Of a DNA stretch of 64,000 nt, positions 1 to 8,015 are shown in pieces (within the stretch, counting starts at the first letter, position 1; each line of letters starts with the position of its first letter). The DNA is from an uncultured Marvinbryantia sp. (GTDB taxonomy: Bacteria; Bacillota; Clostridia; Lachnospirales; Lachnospiraceae): contig CALDMO010000023.1 of the NCBI GenBank assembly GCA_937915375.1, positions 23,708 to 87,707 on the forward strand, read 5' to 3'. The translations under genes and the position numbers were made by a program. Below the pieces are notes generated by a model that saw nothing but the letters and a program-made list of their open reading frames with translations, had not been told where the DNA came from and did not search any database.

Positions 1-2
1 GA

Positions 3-587
3 GAATTTTCTTTTCAGCCGCCGGAATATGATAAAACCCGGCTGTCGGAAAAACAGATCAGAGAAATTGTCGGCGCGGTGTATAAGGAACGGACGGATGA
101 GATGATAACTCTGTTTGAGGAAGCGTTTCCGGGCAAGAATCCTGCGGATCTGCTGCTGCTTGACCGCGTGATGCGTCAGCCGTCAAAACAGATTGCGAGA
201 CTTCATGCGGAAGGGGAAAAGGCAGGCACTTATCTGTACGATTTTACGTTAGAATTTCCGATCTATCATAATAAGATCGCCTGGCACTGTTCGGATATCC
301 CGTTCTTTTTCCATAATATTGATCTGGTGGAGGTCTGCCAGATTCCGGAGGTCGGGGAACGGCTGCAGAGTCAGATATTTGAAGCTTTTATAAGCTTTGC
401 CAAAACAGGCGCGCCGTTCTGCGATAAGCTGCCGAAGTGGGAAGCAGTGACGGCAGAGAAAGAGCCGACAATGATCTTTGACAGAGAATGTGAGCTTCGT
501 TACAATTTCGACGATAAGCTATATGAAAAAATAGACAGTCTCCTTCCGCCGTTTGATATGCGAAAGGAGGAGAACGTTCAGCACTGA
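3..587 (+). CDS. Carboxylesterase type B, C-terminal fragment (gene enters from the left edge)
   Basis: The reading frame is open from base 3 and runs to the TGA at 585-587, so only about 194 C-terminal residues are present; the start lies outside the window. The segment AWHCSDIPFFFHN carries the histidine region typical of the end of type B carboxylesterases (alpha/beta hydrolases), and it is followed by the usual tail with FAKTGAP and a proline-rich PKW stretch. Members hydrolyse carboxylic esters with a Ser-Glu-His triad; the nucleophile Ser and the acidic residue would be upstream and cannot be checked. No signal peptide can be judged. The next gene starts about 90 bases later behind its own promoter, so the two are probably separate units. 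The natural substrate is unknown. Confidence 0.8.
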   Translation, partial: EFSFQPPEYDKTRLSEKQIREIVGAVYKERTDEMITLFEEAFPGKNPADLLLLDRVMRQPSKQIARLHAEGEKAGTYLYDFTLEFPIYHNKIAWHCSDIPFFFHNIDLVEVCQIPEVGERLQSQIFEAFISFAKTGAPFCDKLPKWEAVTAEKEPTMIFDRECELRYNFDDKLYEKIDSLLPPFDMRKEENVQH

Positions 588-611
588 CACGGCGGCGTGG
601 AAATCTGACAG

Positions 612-640
612 TTGCGAAAGAAAAGGGAATGCGGTATAAT
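612..640 (+). promoter_or_regulatory. Sigma-A-type promoter for the chromate-transporter pair
   Basis: TTGCGA (612-617) and a perfect TATAAT (635-640) are separated by 17 bases, with the first ATG 36 bases downstream and an AGGAAAGGA ribosome site between. No operator is obvious. Confidence 0.65.
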
Positions 641-675
641 CAGCGCGTATAAAACAACAGGAAAGGAAAGACAGT

Positions 676-1218
676 ATGAGGGAATTAGTTGAGCTTTTTA
701 TCACCTTCGCAAAAGTCGGCGTGATGACGTTTGGCGGCGGTTATGCCATGCTTCCGATTTTGCAGCGGGAAGTCTGCGAGAACAAAAAATGGGCGACGGA
801 TGCGGAAATCATGGATTATTATGCGATCGGTCAGTGTACGCCCGGCATCATTGCGGTGAATACCGCCACATTTATCGGAAATAAGCGAAAGGGAACGGTC
901 GGCGGGATCATAGCAACTCTCGGCATGGTATTTCCGTCTCTGGTGATCATCACCCTGATCGCGGCGGTAATCAATAATTTTGCCGATCTGGCATGGGTAC
1001 AGAACGCGTTTGCCGGTATCCGTGTGTGTGTCTGCGTATTTATTTTAAACGCAGTGGTCAAATTGTGGAAATCAGCGGTGATTGACGTATGGACTGTGAT
1101 CATTTTTACGCTGGTCTTTCTCGGCGCAGTATTTTTGAACGTATCTCCGGTGATTTATGTAATTGCGGCGGCAATTGCCGGTATTGTATTAACGACAATG
1201 GGGGTGCGTAAGAAATGA
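676..1218 (+). CDS. Chromate transporter family protein, first half-size subunit
   Basis: This 180-residue hydrophobic protein has the CHR family signature near the N-terminus, FGGGYAMLPILQREV, followed by the second conserved block GQCTPGIIAVNTATFIG. It is a short-chain member: one six-helix CHR domain, with the partner encoded immediately downstream. Short-chain CHR proteins act as pairs that together equal one long ChrA. ChrA proteins export chromate, but many gut anaerobes carry pairs whose true anion is not known. The ATG at 676 is preceded by AGGAAAGG at good spacing. The stop overlaps the start of the next gene (ATGA, 1215-1218), indicating translational coupling. Confidence 0.88.
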   Translation: MRELVELFITFAKVGVMTFGGGYAMLPILQREVCENKKWATDAEIMDYYAIGQCTPGIIAVNTATFIGNKRKGTVGGIIATLGMVFPSLVIITLIAAVINNFADLAWVQNAFAGIRVCVCVFILNAVVKLWKSAVIDVWTVIIFTLVFLGAVFLNVSPVIYVIAAAIAGIVLTTMGVRKK

Positions 1219-1820
1219 TGGTATTGTTACAGTTATTCTGGAAATTTTTCAAGACCGGACTGTTCAGCGTGGGCGGCGGGATGGCGACGATCCCGTTTCT
1301 GCAGAGTATGTCGGTAAAGACCGGATGGTTCAGCTCCGGGCAGCTGGCAGATATGATCGCGGTGGCGGAGAGTACGCCGGGACCGCTGGGCGTAAATATG
1401 GCGACTTATGTCGGTTATACAGTCGGCAATCGGCATTTTGGCCCGGCGGGCGGAGTTTTTGCGGCAGTCGTGGCAACGCTTGGTCTGGTAGCGCCTTCGA
1501 TCATTGTGATTCTGATTATTGCGCAGTTCCTGAAGAAATTCAGAGAAAACAAATATGTGGATGCGGCATTTTACGGTCTGCGTCCGGCGTCGGTCGCTCT
1601 GATCGCCGCCGCAGGCGTTTCTATTGTACTGCTCAGTTTATTTGAGGTGGACAATGTGCGCCTGTTTATGGAACAGGTGCATATAGACTGGCGTCATATC
1701 GCGCTGGCAGCGGTGATTCTGATCCTCACCAGATGGACGCCGAAGGTGAAGAAGCTGCATCCGATTTATTTTATTGTATTTTCTGCGATCGTCGGAGTCG
1801 TATTCCGGTTCGCGGTCTGA
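1215..1820 (+). CDS. Chromate transporter family protein, second half-size subunit
   Basis: This 201-residue membrane protein repeats the CHR domain: FSVGGGMATIPFLQ near the N-terminus and AESTPGPLGVNMATYVG about 40 residues later. It is the paralogous partner of the preceding gene and overlaps it by four bases, so both halves are probably made in equal amounts and inserted in antiparallel orientation, as known for short-chain CHR pairs. It ends facing the minus-strand molybdenum-cofactor gene. The exported or imported anion cannot be told from sequence; chromate is only the family name. Confidence 0.88.
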   Translation: MMVLLQLFWKFFKTGLFSVGGGMATIPFLQSMSVKTGWFSSGQLADMIAVAESTPGPLGVNMATYVGYTVGNRHFGPAGGVFAAVVATLGLVAPSIIVILIIAQFLKKFRENKYVDAAFYGLRPASVALIAAAGVSIVLLSLFEVDNVRLFMEQVHIDWRHIALAAVILILTRWTPKVKKLHPIYFIVFSAIVGVVFRFAV

Positions 1821-1830
1821 AAAGGCAGAC

Positions 1831-1868
1831 ACCCGTAAGAAACGCAGATGCTTGCGGCGCTTACGGGT
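1831..1868. terminator. Hairpin between convergent genes, possible terminator
   Basis: ACCCGTAAG (1831-1839) is the exact complement of CTTACGGGT (1860-1868), and a smaller CGCA/TGCG stem lies inside. No long T-run follows on the plus strand; on the minus strand a short TTTT follows a few bases on. It lies between the ends of the chrA pair and the minus-strand NTPase/MocA gene. Confidence 0.4.
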
Positions 1869-1899
1869 CCGGATGGAATAACGGCTTTGCTTTATAACT

Positions 1900-3216
1900 T
1901 TATAAAGAGATTCGCGCAAGTGCGGCGAGTGTTTCCGGCGTATCGGCGTCAAGCAGTTCAAAATCATTCCGGACAGGTACATATCGTACCTGTTCGGGAT
2001 ATTTTTTTGTCAGAAAAGAACCGCCTTTTCCTTTCGGAAGTGTTAAGAGCTCTTTCGAAAGACGCGCCGGGAAAATGACAGGCGCGCCGGGGCGTTCTTT
2101 GGTACCGAGGCGGCAGATACAGTCCGGATTCTGCGAAAAGGTCAGGCAGAGCGTTTCCACAGATTCCCGTGAAAGCAGGGGCTGGTCGCCCGGGCAGAAC
2201 AGATAGCCGGTCAGTAAAGGAGCATCAGATGTGGAAAAGGCATCCGGCAGGAAGGTATCTGTGTGGATATCTTCCGCATGTAATTCCGGGGCAGCGGATA
2301 ATGCCCGGATTCCCAATCTTACCGTATCGCTGCGGTTGGGGAAATTATGGAGCAGAACCGGTATATTTGCGGTCCGGCAGATCTTTTGCACCTCCAAAGT
2401 ACGTGTTACAACGATGCGGCGGGCAAGAAGCGGTCCGGCAGAGCCAAAAGACGCGCCGCCCGGCGATCCGGCCAAAGGACCGGTAACCGCTAACGCGTGC
2501 GCGATCAGCGGTTTTCCGTGAAAATCTGCCAGCAGCTTATTGCTGCCGAAGCGTCTGGACAGGCCGGAAGCCATGATTACACATCCGATCGGAACAATCG
2601 GACTGTCCAGATCGATCACGAATGCGTCGCTGCGATGGAGCAGCGACGCTAAAAACGGAGTCTCCTGTTTGCGGATAACGGCCAGCACATGTTTTTTTTC
2701 AAGAAGCGAATACACGGCATCCTGAAATGCCCGGCAGGAGGTTTCCAGATAGCCGAGCTCATCGATACAGATCCATTCGCTTTTTTTTGCCGCCGCGCGG
2801 GAAAGCGCCGGAATGCCGAGAGAAAGAAAGCCGTCAGGAACAGGACGCATACGATTGCCCTGCGGACACGAAACTTTTTCAGGGAAAGGTTCTTTCCGGA
2901 CGCGTCCGGCAGCGTCAGACCACATACGTTCCGGGCTGTCCGGATCTGCAAAGATCCCGATGACGGCGTTTTGGCTTGTGCCGTTTTCTGTCAGCAGCAC
3001 CTGTTTTCCGGGAACGGCGTTGGTAGTGATGCCGGGCAGAAAAGCGTCTGTTTCTTCCGGGGATTCTGCAAGAAACGGCACAAGCGATTTTGCCAGTGTG
3101 GATTTTCCGGCTTTGCGCGCTCCGGTCAGGAACAGATGCTTTTTACCGCTGATCTGAAAAGATCTCAGAATAGAGGCTGCTGTTAGCCTCGTAACAGGCT
3201 TCTCTGTATCGTTCAT
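1900..3216 (-). CDS. Fusion of a THEP1-like NTPase and a MocA/MobA-like nucleotidyltransferase (molybdenum cofactor maturation)
   Basis: This 438-residue protein has two parts. Residues about 25-205 form a P-loop NTPase with Walker A GARKAGKSTLAKS and the THEP1-like acidic motif DELGYLE near residue 150. Residues about 208-438 form an NTP-transferase domain beginning VIMASGLSRRFGSNKLL, with CPGDQPLL in the second half, as in MocA (molybdopterin cytidylyltransferase) and MobA. MocA attaches CMP to molybdopterin for xanthine-dehydrogenase-type enzymes, which fits the three such subunits encoded divergently next door. The ATG at 3216 has AAAGGAG 13 bases upstream, inside the preceding ModE-like gene, giving a 74-base overlap. 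The NTPase function is unproven; the fusion suggests it serves cofactor assembly or insertion. Confidence 0.82.
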   Translation of the reverse strand: MNDTEKPVTRLTAASILRSFQISGKKHLFLTGARKAGKSTLAKSLVPFLAESPEETDAFLPGITTNAVPGKQVLLTENGTSQNAVIGIFADPDSPERMWSDAAGRVRKEPFPEKVSCPQGNRMRPVPDGFLSLGIPALSRAAAKKSEWICIDELGYLETSCRAFQDAVYSLLEKKHVLAVIRKQETPFLASLLHRSDAFVIDLDSPIVPIGCVIMASGLSRRFGSNKLLADFHGKPLIAHALAVTGPLAGSPGGASFGSAGPLLARRIVVTRTLEVQKICRTANIPVLLHNFPNRSDTVRLGIRALSAAPELHAEDIHTDTFLPDAFSTSDAPLLTGYLFCPGDQPLLSRESVETLCLTFSQNPDCICRLGTKERPGAPVIFPARLSKELLTLPKGKGGSFLTKKYPEQVRYVPVRNDFELLDADTPETLAALARISL

Positions 3217-3484
3217 ATTTTTCTAAAAACTCCTTTGCCTGCGGAGTCAGACGGCTTCCGCCGCCGTTTTTTCCGCCGATTTGTTTTTCCGTCAGCGGAA
3301 AACCAAGTGCTTTTTCCGCGTGTCTGATCATGGAAAAGGCTTTTGTATAAGCCATATTCATATGAATCGCCGCGCTTCTGAGGGAGCCGTATTCATCAAT
3401 GCCATGCAGCAGGCGGCAGGGACCTTCGCCGAAAAAACGTTCATTATCTTCATCGTATAAATAAATGCGTGTGACAGGCTTCAT
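3143..3484 (-). CDS. ModE-like winged-helix regulator lacking molybdate-binding domains
   Basis: This 113-residue protein matches the DNA-binding domain of ModE (LysR-like winged helix): the helix-turn-helix segment is YGSLRSAAIHMNMAYTKAF, followed by the wing IGGKNGGGSRLTPQAKEFL. Full ModE proteins carry C-terminal molbindin domains that sense molybdate; here they are absent, so the protein either binds another ligand or is controlled indirectly. It is the first gene of a two-gene minus-strand unit and overlaps the next gene by 74 bases. It diverges from the molybdenum hydroxylase genes across 238 bases, so those genes are its likely target. The ATG at 3484 has GGAG about 8 bases upstream. 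Confidence 0.85.
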   Translation of the reverse strand: MKPVTRIYLYDEDNERFFGEGPCRLLHGIDEYGSLRSAAIHMNMAYTKAFSMIRHAEKALGFPLTEKQIGGKNGGGSRLTPQAKEFLEKYERYREACYEANSSLYSEIFSDQR

Positions 3485-3642
3485 AAGATACTCCTGGTGG
3501 AAAAAACTGCCGGACAGACACCCGGCGGACTGTTTTGCGTTTCATTTCGGTTACTGTCAAACGCGTGTCGCCGGTATGCGGCAGACCGCGGTCTTATTTA
3601 TCAGGATACTATAAATTAACGCTTTGCGCAAGCTTGTTGCGA

Positions 3643-3671
3643 TTGCGTTTCCGGACTCCATATGCTACACT
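3643..3671 (+). promoter_or_regulatory. Promoter of the molybdenum hydroxylase operon
   Basis: TTGCGT (3643-3648) and TACACT (3666-3671) are 17 bases apart, with the first start codon 52 bases downstream. The 3485-3722 gap also contains direct TTGCG repeats (TTTGCGCA, GTTGCGATTGCG) around the -35 region, a possible site for the divergent ModE-like regulator. Confidence 0.55.
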
Positions 3672-3722
3672 AAAAGAAAGCTATTGGGGTGAAATGAGTA
3701 CAGTAGAAAAGGAGTGGCGGCA

Positions 3723-4526
3723 ATGTTAACCGTTCAAAACTATGTAAAGGTGGAAAGTCTGGAACAGGCATGGGAGCTGAATCAGAAAAAAAGCAACCGC
3801 ATTATAGGCGGAATGCTCTGGATGCGAATGGGACGTCGACGCGTACAGACTGCGATCGATCTGTCCGGTTTGGGACTTGACGAGATAGAAGAAACAGAAG
3901 AGGAATTTCGGATCGGATGCATGGTTTCCCTGCGACAGCTGGAAGAACATGTCGGTCTGGCAGCGTATACGCAAGGAGCGGCAAAAGAAGCGCTTCGTCA
4001 TATTGTGGGTGTACAGTTTCGGAATCTGGCGACGGTGGGCGGAAGTATTTTCGGAAGATTTGGATTTTCTGACGTGCTGACGATGTTTCAGGCGATGGAT
4101 ACGTATGTGGAATTGTATAAGGGCGGTGTAATACCGTTGGTGGAGTTTGCGGCAGCGCCGCGCGATCGGGATATTTTAGTACATGTGATCGTAAAGAAAC
4201 GTCCGGCGGCTTTTGTATATCAGTCCGTGCGGAATGCGAGCACTGATTTTCCGGTGCTGACCTGTGCGGCGGCCAAATATGCGGATGGGCAGTGGCGTTT
4301 TGCCGTAGGCGCGCGCCCGGGTCGCGCTGTCCTTCTGACAGATGAAAAGCATATGTTGGATGAAGGCGCAAAAGAAGCGCAGAAATTCGGTGCGTTTGCG
4401 GCAGAGCAGATAGCGACTGGCAGCAATATGCGCGGCAGCGCCGAGTACAGAAAACATCTCATTGAGGTGCTGGTGACACGTTCAATAGAAAAACTGTGCG
4501 CGGGAGGTGTGAAAGATGCAGATTAA
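3723..4526 (+). CDS. FAD-binding subunit of a xanthine dehydrogenase-type molybdenum hydroxylase
   Basis: The protein (267 residues) is the CoxM/XdhB-type flavin subunit. The two FAD-contacting loops are recognisable: IIGGMLWM near residue 28, a variant of the usual AGGTDL, and NLATVGGSIFGRFGFSD near residue 100. It passes electrons from the iron-sulfur subunit to the acceptor. I chose ATG 3723 because GGAG (3711-3714) lies 8 bases upstream; the in-frame GTG at 3714 overlaps that site. It overlaps the 2Fe-2S subunit gene by 11 bases. At 267 residues it is slightly shorter than many XdhB proteins (about 290). Confidence 0.88.
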   Translation: MLTVQNYVKVESLEQAWELNQKKSNRIIGGMLWMRMGRRRVQTAIDLSGLGLDEIEETEEEFRIGCMVSLRQLEEHVGLAAYTQGAAKEALRHIVGVQFRNLATVGGSIFGRFGFSDVLTMFQAMDTYVELYKGGVIPLVEFAAAPRDRDILVHVIVKKRPAAFVYQSVRNASTDFPVLTCAAAKYADGQWRFAVGARPGRAVLLTDEKHMLDEGAKEAQKFGAFAAEQIATGSNMRGSAEYRKHLIEVLVTRSIEKLCAGGVKDAD

Positions 4527-4986
4527 TCTGAAATTAAATGGAAAAGCAGTGCAGGCGGATATTTCGCCGGATATGACACTGTTGGATTTTGTAAGAGAAC
4601 ACGGATGCTTAAGCGTAAAGAGCGGATGTGAAACATCTGTCTGCGGCCTTTGTACCGTGTTTTTGAATGACAAACCTGTGCTGTCCTGTTCTGTACTGGC
4701 AGCACGTGCGGACGGATGCTGTGTGACAACACTGGAAGGACTGCAGGAAGAGGCTGCGGAGTTCGGCGCGTTTATTGCGGACCAGGGGGCAGAGCAGTGC
4801 GGATTCTGCAATCCAGGTTTTATTATGAATGCGCTGGCGCTGTTCCGTGAAAATCCATATCCGTCTGAAGCTGAAATCAAGGAATATCTGGCAGGAAATC
4901 TGTGCCGTTGCTCTGGTTATGAGGGACAGCTGCGCGGAATTCTCGCATTCCTGGAATGGAAGAGAGAAAAGGAGGCCGGCAGATAA
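4516..4986 (+). CDS. 2Fe-2S subunit of the molybdenum hydroxylase
   Basis: This 156-residue CoxS/XdhC-type subunit holds two [2Fe-2S] clusters. Plant-ferredoxin-type ligands are Cys38, Cys43, Cys46 and Cys58; the second helical domain supplies Cys95, Cys98, Cys130 and Cys132 (CGFC and CRC motifs). All eight ligands are intact, so the electron path from the molybdenum centre to FAD looks complete. GGGAGGTG lies just upstream of ATG 4516. Its stop codon directly abuts the start of the large subunit gene at 4987. Confidence 0.93.
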   Translation: MQINLKLNGKAVQADISPDMTLLDFVREHGCLSVKSGCETSVCGLCTVFLNDKPVLSCSVLAARADGCCVTTLEGLQEEAAEFGAFIADQGAEQCGFCNPGFIMNALALFRENPYPSEAEIKEYLAGNLCRCSGYEGQLRGILAFLEWKREKEAGR

Positions 4987-7269
4987 ATGAGAACAGTCAA
5001 TCAACCAATCCGAAAAAAAGATGCCATGCAGCTTGTCACCGGACAGCCGGTTTACGTGAATGATATCGCGCCGAAAAATTGTCTGATTGTGAAGCTGCTG
5101 CGTTCACCGCATGCGAATGCAATCATACAGACAATCAAGACGGACGCTGCCAGAAAGGTGCCTGGCATCGAGGCTATCTATACCTGGGAGGATATCGACC
5201 AGAATCAGCGGCGGTTTACCTGCGCCGGTCAGACTTATCCGGAGCCGAGTCCCTATGATCGTTTGATCCTGGATCGTCATGTACGTTTTGTCGGTGATCC
5301 GGTGGCGATTGTGGCCGGAGAGAATGAGGCGGCTGTTGACAAGGCGCTGCGTCTGATAAAAGTTACTTATGAAGTATTGGAACCAGTACTTGATTTTCGT
5401 ACCGCAAAAGATAATAAACAGCTTGTGCATCCGGAGGAAAACTGGGAAAGTCTTTGTCCGGTCGGCGCAGATAATAAGCGAAACCTTTGCGCGCATGATG
5501 AATGCGGAGAGGGCGATATTGAAAAGGTGCTCGGGGATTGTGATGTGGTGATCGACCGTGTATACCATACAAAAGCCTGTCAGCAGGCAATGATGGAGAC
5601 CTTCCGTACGTTTTGTACGATAGATCCTTATGGCAGACTGCACGTAGTCAGTTCTACACAGATTGTGTTCCACTGCCGCAGGATTATCGCGAATGCATTG
5701 AATATTCCGAAATCAAAAGTGCGCGTGAGTAAACCGAGGATCGGCGGCGGATTCGGTGCAAAGCAGACGTCTGTTTCTGAGATATATCCGGCTTTTGTCA
5801 CCTGGATGACGAAAAAACCGTCAAAAATTATTTTTTCCAGAGAGGAATCACAGATTGCTTCCTCTCCCCGGCATGAAATGCAGCTGCATGTTCGGTTGGG
5901 TGCGACAAAAGACGGTATTATCCACGGAATAGATTTATATACTTTATCGAATACGGGGGCATACGGAGAGCATGGACCAACGACGGTCGGTTTGACCGGA
6001 CACAAGTCTATTCCGCTTTACGGAAAGGCTGAGGCATTTCGTTTCGTGAGTGATGTGGTTTATACGAATCGGATGTCGGCAGGCGCGTACCGTGGATATG
6101 GTGCGACGCAGGGACTTTTTGCTGTGGAATCTGCGGTAAATGAACTGGCAGATAAGTTGGGAATGGATGCGTTTACGATCCGTGAAAAGAACATCACCAA
6201 AGAAGGCGATGTGATGCCGGCCTACTACGGCCAGGTAAATACAAGCTGCGCGCTTGACCGCTGTCTTGCAAGGGTGAAAGAAATGATTCGCTGGGAAGAA
6301 AAACCGCGTGTATGGTCAGTAGGCGGCAGCAAGGTGCATTGTACCGGTATGGGTATGGCCATGCAGGGATCGGGCATTTCCGGTGTTGATGTCGGCAGTG
6401 CGACTTTGAAGCTGGATGAAACGGGTGTTTATTCGCTGATGATCGGTGCGGCCGATATGGGTACTGGATGTGATACTACACTGGCGCAGGTTGCGGCAGA
6501 GGTTTTGGAATGTCCATTAGAGGATATTTCTGTATATGGTGCGGATACCGATATTTCACCGTATGATTCCGGATCTTATGCGTCAAGTACGGCATATGTG
6601 ACCGGAAAAGCGGTAGAGAAATGCGCGTTGCAGCTGAGAGAGAGAATCAGCCGTATGGGTGCAAAGCTGCTTGGATGCGATGAGAGGGCAGTGATATTTG
6701 ACGGCGCGTTTGTACAAAAAGAAACTGGAGAAAAGGTTTCCCTGATGGATGTTGCTACAGCATCTATGTGCGGTAATGAGGACAATCCGCTTGAGGTGAC
6801 GACGACACACAGCTCACCGATTTCACCGCCGCCGTTTATGGTCGGCGCAGTGGAACTGGAGGTTGACCTTCAGACGGGAGAGGTACAGGTTATTGAATTT
6901 GATGCCGCAGTGGACTGCGGTACGCCGCTGAATTCCAACCTAGCAAGAGTACAGGCGGAAGGCGGTATCTCACAGGGCATCGGTATGGTGCTGACGGAGA
7001 ATATTACCTACAACGCGAAGGGAAAGATGCGGGAAAATTCGCTGATGCAGTACAAGATTCCGACACGTCTGGATGTTGGACGCATCAATATTGAATTTGA
7101 AAACAGTTATGAGGAAACCGGACCGTTCGGAGCAAAATCGATCGGTGAGGTTGTTATTAATACACCGCTTCCGGCGCTTGCGGATGCTTTGAGCCATGCG
7201 GCGGGTGTGCGGTTTACGGAACTTCCGATTACGCCGGAGCAGATCGCGATGGCGGCGGTTCGCAAATAA
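4987..7269 (+). CDS. Molybdopterin-binding catalytic subunit, xanthine dehydrogenase family
   Basis: This 760-residue catalytic subunit has the family landmarks: N-terminal aldehyde oxidase/xanthine dehydrogenase a/b domain, the molybdopterin motif GGGFGAKQT near residue 253, AYRGYGATQG near residue 370, and the C-terminal GAKSIGE with the base-like glutamate at about residue 721. These enzymes hydroxylate purines, aldehydes or N-heterocycles with water as oxygen source. Xanthine phosphoribosyltransferase directly downstream favours a purine substrate, but nicotinate- or carbon-monoxide-type relatives cannot be excluded from motifs. It starts on the base after the previous stop. No XdhC-type sulfurase chaperone gene is present in the window. 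Confidence 0.9.
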   Translation: MRTVNQPIRKKDAMQLVTGQPVYVNDIAPKNCLIVKLLRSPHANAIIQTIKTDAARKVPGIEAIYTWEDIDQNQRRFTCAGQTYPEPSPYDRLILDRHVRFVGDPVAIVAGENEAAVDKALRLIKVTYEVLEPVLDFRTAKDNKQLVHPEENWESLCPVGADNKRNLCAHDECGEGDIEKVLGDCDVVIDRVYHTKACQQAMMETFRTFCTIDPYGRLHVVSSTQIVFHCRRIIANALNIPKSKVRVSKPRIGGGFGAKQTSVSEIYPAFVTWMTKKPSKIIFSREESQIASSPRHEMQLHVRLGATKDGIIHGIDLYTLSNTGAYGEHGPTTVGLTGHKSIPLYGKAEAFRFVSDVVYTNRMSAGAYRGYGATQGLFAVESAVNELADKLGMDAFTIREKNITKEGDVMPAYYGQVNTSCALDRCLARVKEMIRWEEKPRVWSVGGSKVHCTGMGMAMQGSGISGVDVGSATLKLDETGVYSLMIGAADMGTGCDTTLAQVAAEVLECPLEDISVYGADTDISPYDSGSYASSTAYVTGKAVEKCALQLRERISRMGAKLLGCDERAVIFDGAFVQKETGEKVSLMDVATASMCGNEDNPLEVTTTHSSPISPPPFMVGAVELEVDLQTGEVQVIEFDAAVDCGTPLNSNLARVQAEGGISQGIGMVLTENITYNAKGKMRENSLMQYKIPTRLDVGRINIEFENSYEETGPFGAKSIGEVVINTPLPALADALSHAAGVRFTELPITPEQIAMAAVRK

Positions 7270-7362
7270 GATTCGAGAGCAGGCGACACGGAAGAAAATG
7301 GGGTTTTTGCAGACAGGGTTTTATTCTGTAAGATAAAAGAATAAAAAGAGGAGCACAGGATT

Positions 7363-7944
7363 ATGAAATTACTGGAAGAACGTATCAGAAAAGACGGTAT
7401 TATCCGCAGCGGCAATGTATTAAAGGTAGATAGCTTTATCAATCATCAGATGGACATTCAGCTGTTTGAGGAAATGGCAAAGGAGTGGAAGCGCCTGTTT
7501 GCCGGAAAAAAGATTAACAAAATTCTTACGATTGAAGCTAGCGGTATTGGTATTGCGGCAATTGTGGCAAAGGAATTTGGCGTGCCGGTTGTTTTTGCAA
7601 AAAAATCGATGAGCATTAATCTGGATTACGATAATTTCTGTACACAGATCCAATCTTTTACACATGGAAAGATTTATGATGTGATTGTTTCCAGAAAGTT
7701 TTTAACAGAGGACGATCATGTGCTGATTATCGATGATTTTCTGGCGAACGGATGCGCGTTAATGGGATTGGTTTCTCTTGTAGAGGCGGCCGGCGCGACG
7801 ATAGAAGGTATCGGCGTTGCCATCGAAAAAGGTTTCCAGAGAGGCGGAGAAACGATTCGTGAGAAAGGAATCCAACTGGAATCTCTGGCAATCGTGGAAT
7901 CTATGGACAGCGAAGCGGGAACGATTACTTTCCGCGAGCAGTAG
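7363..7944 (+). CDS. xpt: Xanthine phosphoribosyltransferase
   Basis: The 193-residue protein has the length and sequence of Xpt. Its N-terminus MKLLEERIRKDGI is characteristic, and the PRPP-binding loop VLIIDDFLANG sits near residue 125. It converts xanthine and PRPP to XMP in the cytoplasm for purine salvage. AGAGGAG precedes ATG 7363 by 8 bases. It follows the molybdenum hydroxylase by 93 bases in the same direction, so it could salvage the product if that enzyme makes xanthine. In many Firmicutes xpt is controlled by a purine riboswitch; I found no such aptamer in the 93-base leader. Confidence 0.93.
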   Translation: MKLLEERIRKDGIIRSGNVLKVDSFINHQMDIQLFEEMAKEWKRLFAGKKINKILTIEASGIGIAAIVAKEFGVPVVFAKKSMSINLDYDNFCTQIQSFTHGKIYDVIVSRKFLTEDDHVLIIDDFLANGCALMGLVSLVEAAGATIEGIGVAIEKGFQRGGETIREKGIQLESLAIVESMDSEAGTITFREQ

Positions 7945-8015
7945 GAAAATGGCTGCTTTGGCAGCTGAATATGAAAAAAGGGTGTTAAAGCGGATATAAT
8001 ATGGAGGGGTTTCAA

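Noticed and set aside
7270..7362. Purine riboswitch ahead of xpt
   Set aside because: The 93-base leader lacks the conserved purine aptamer segments.
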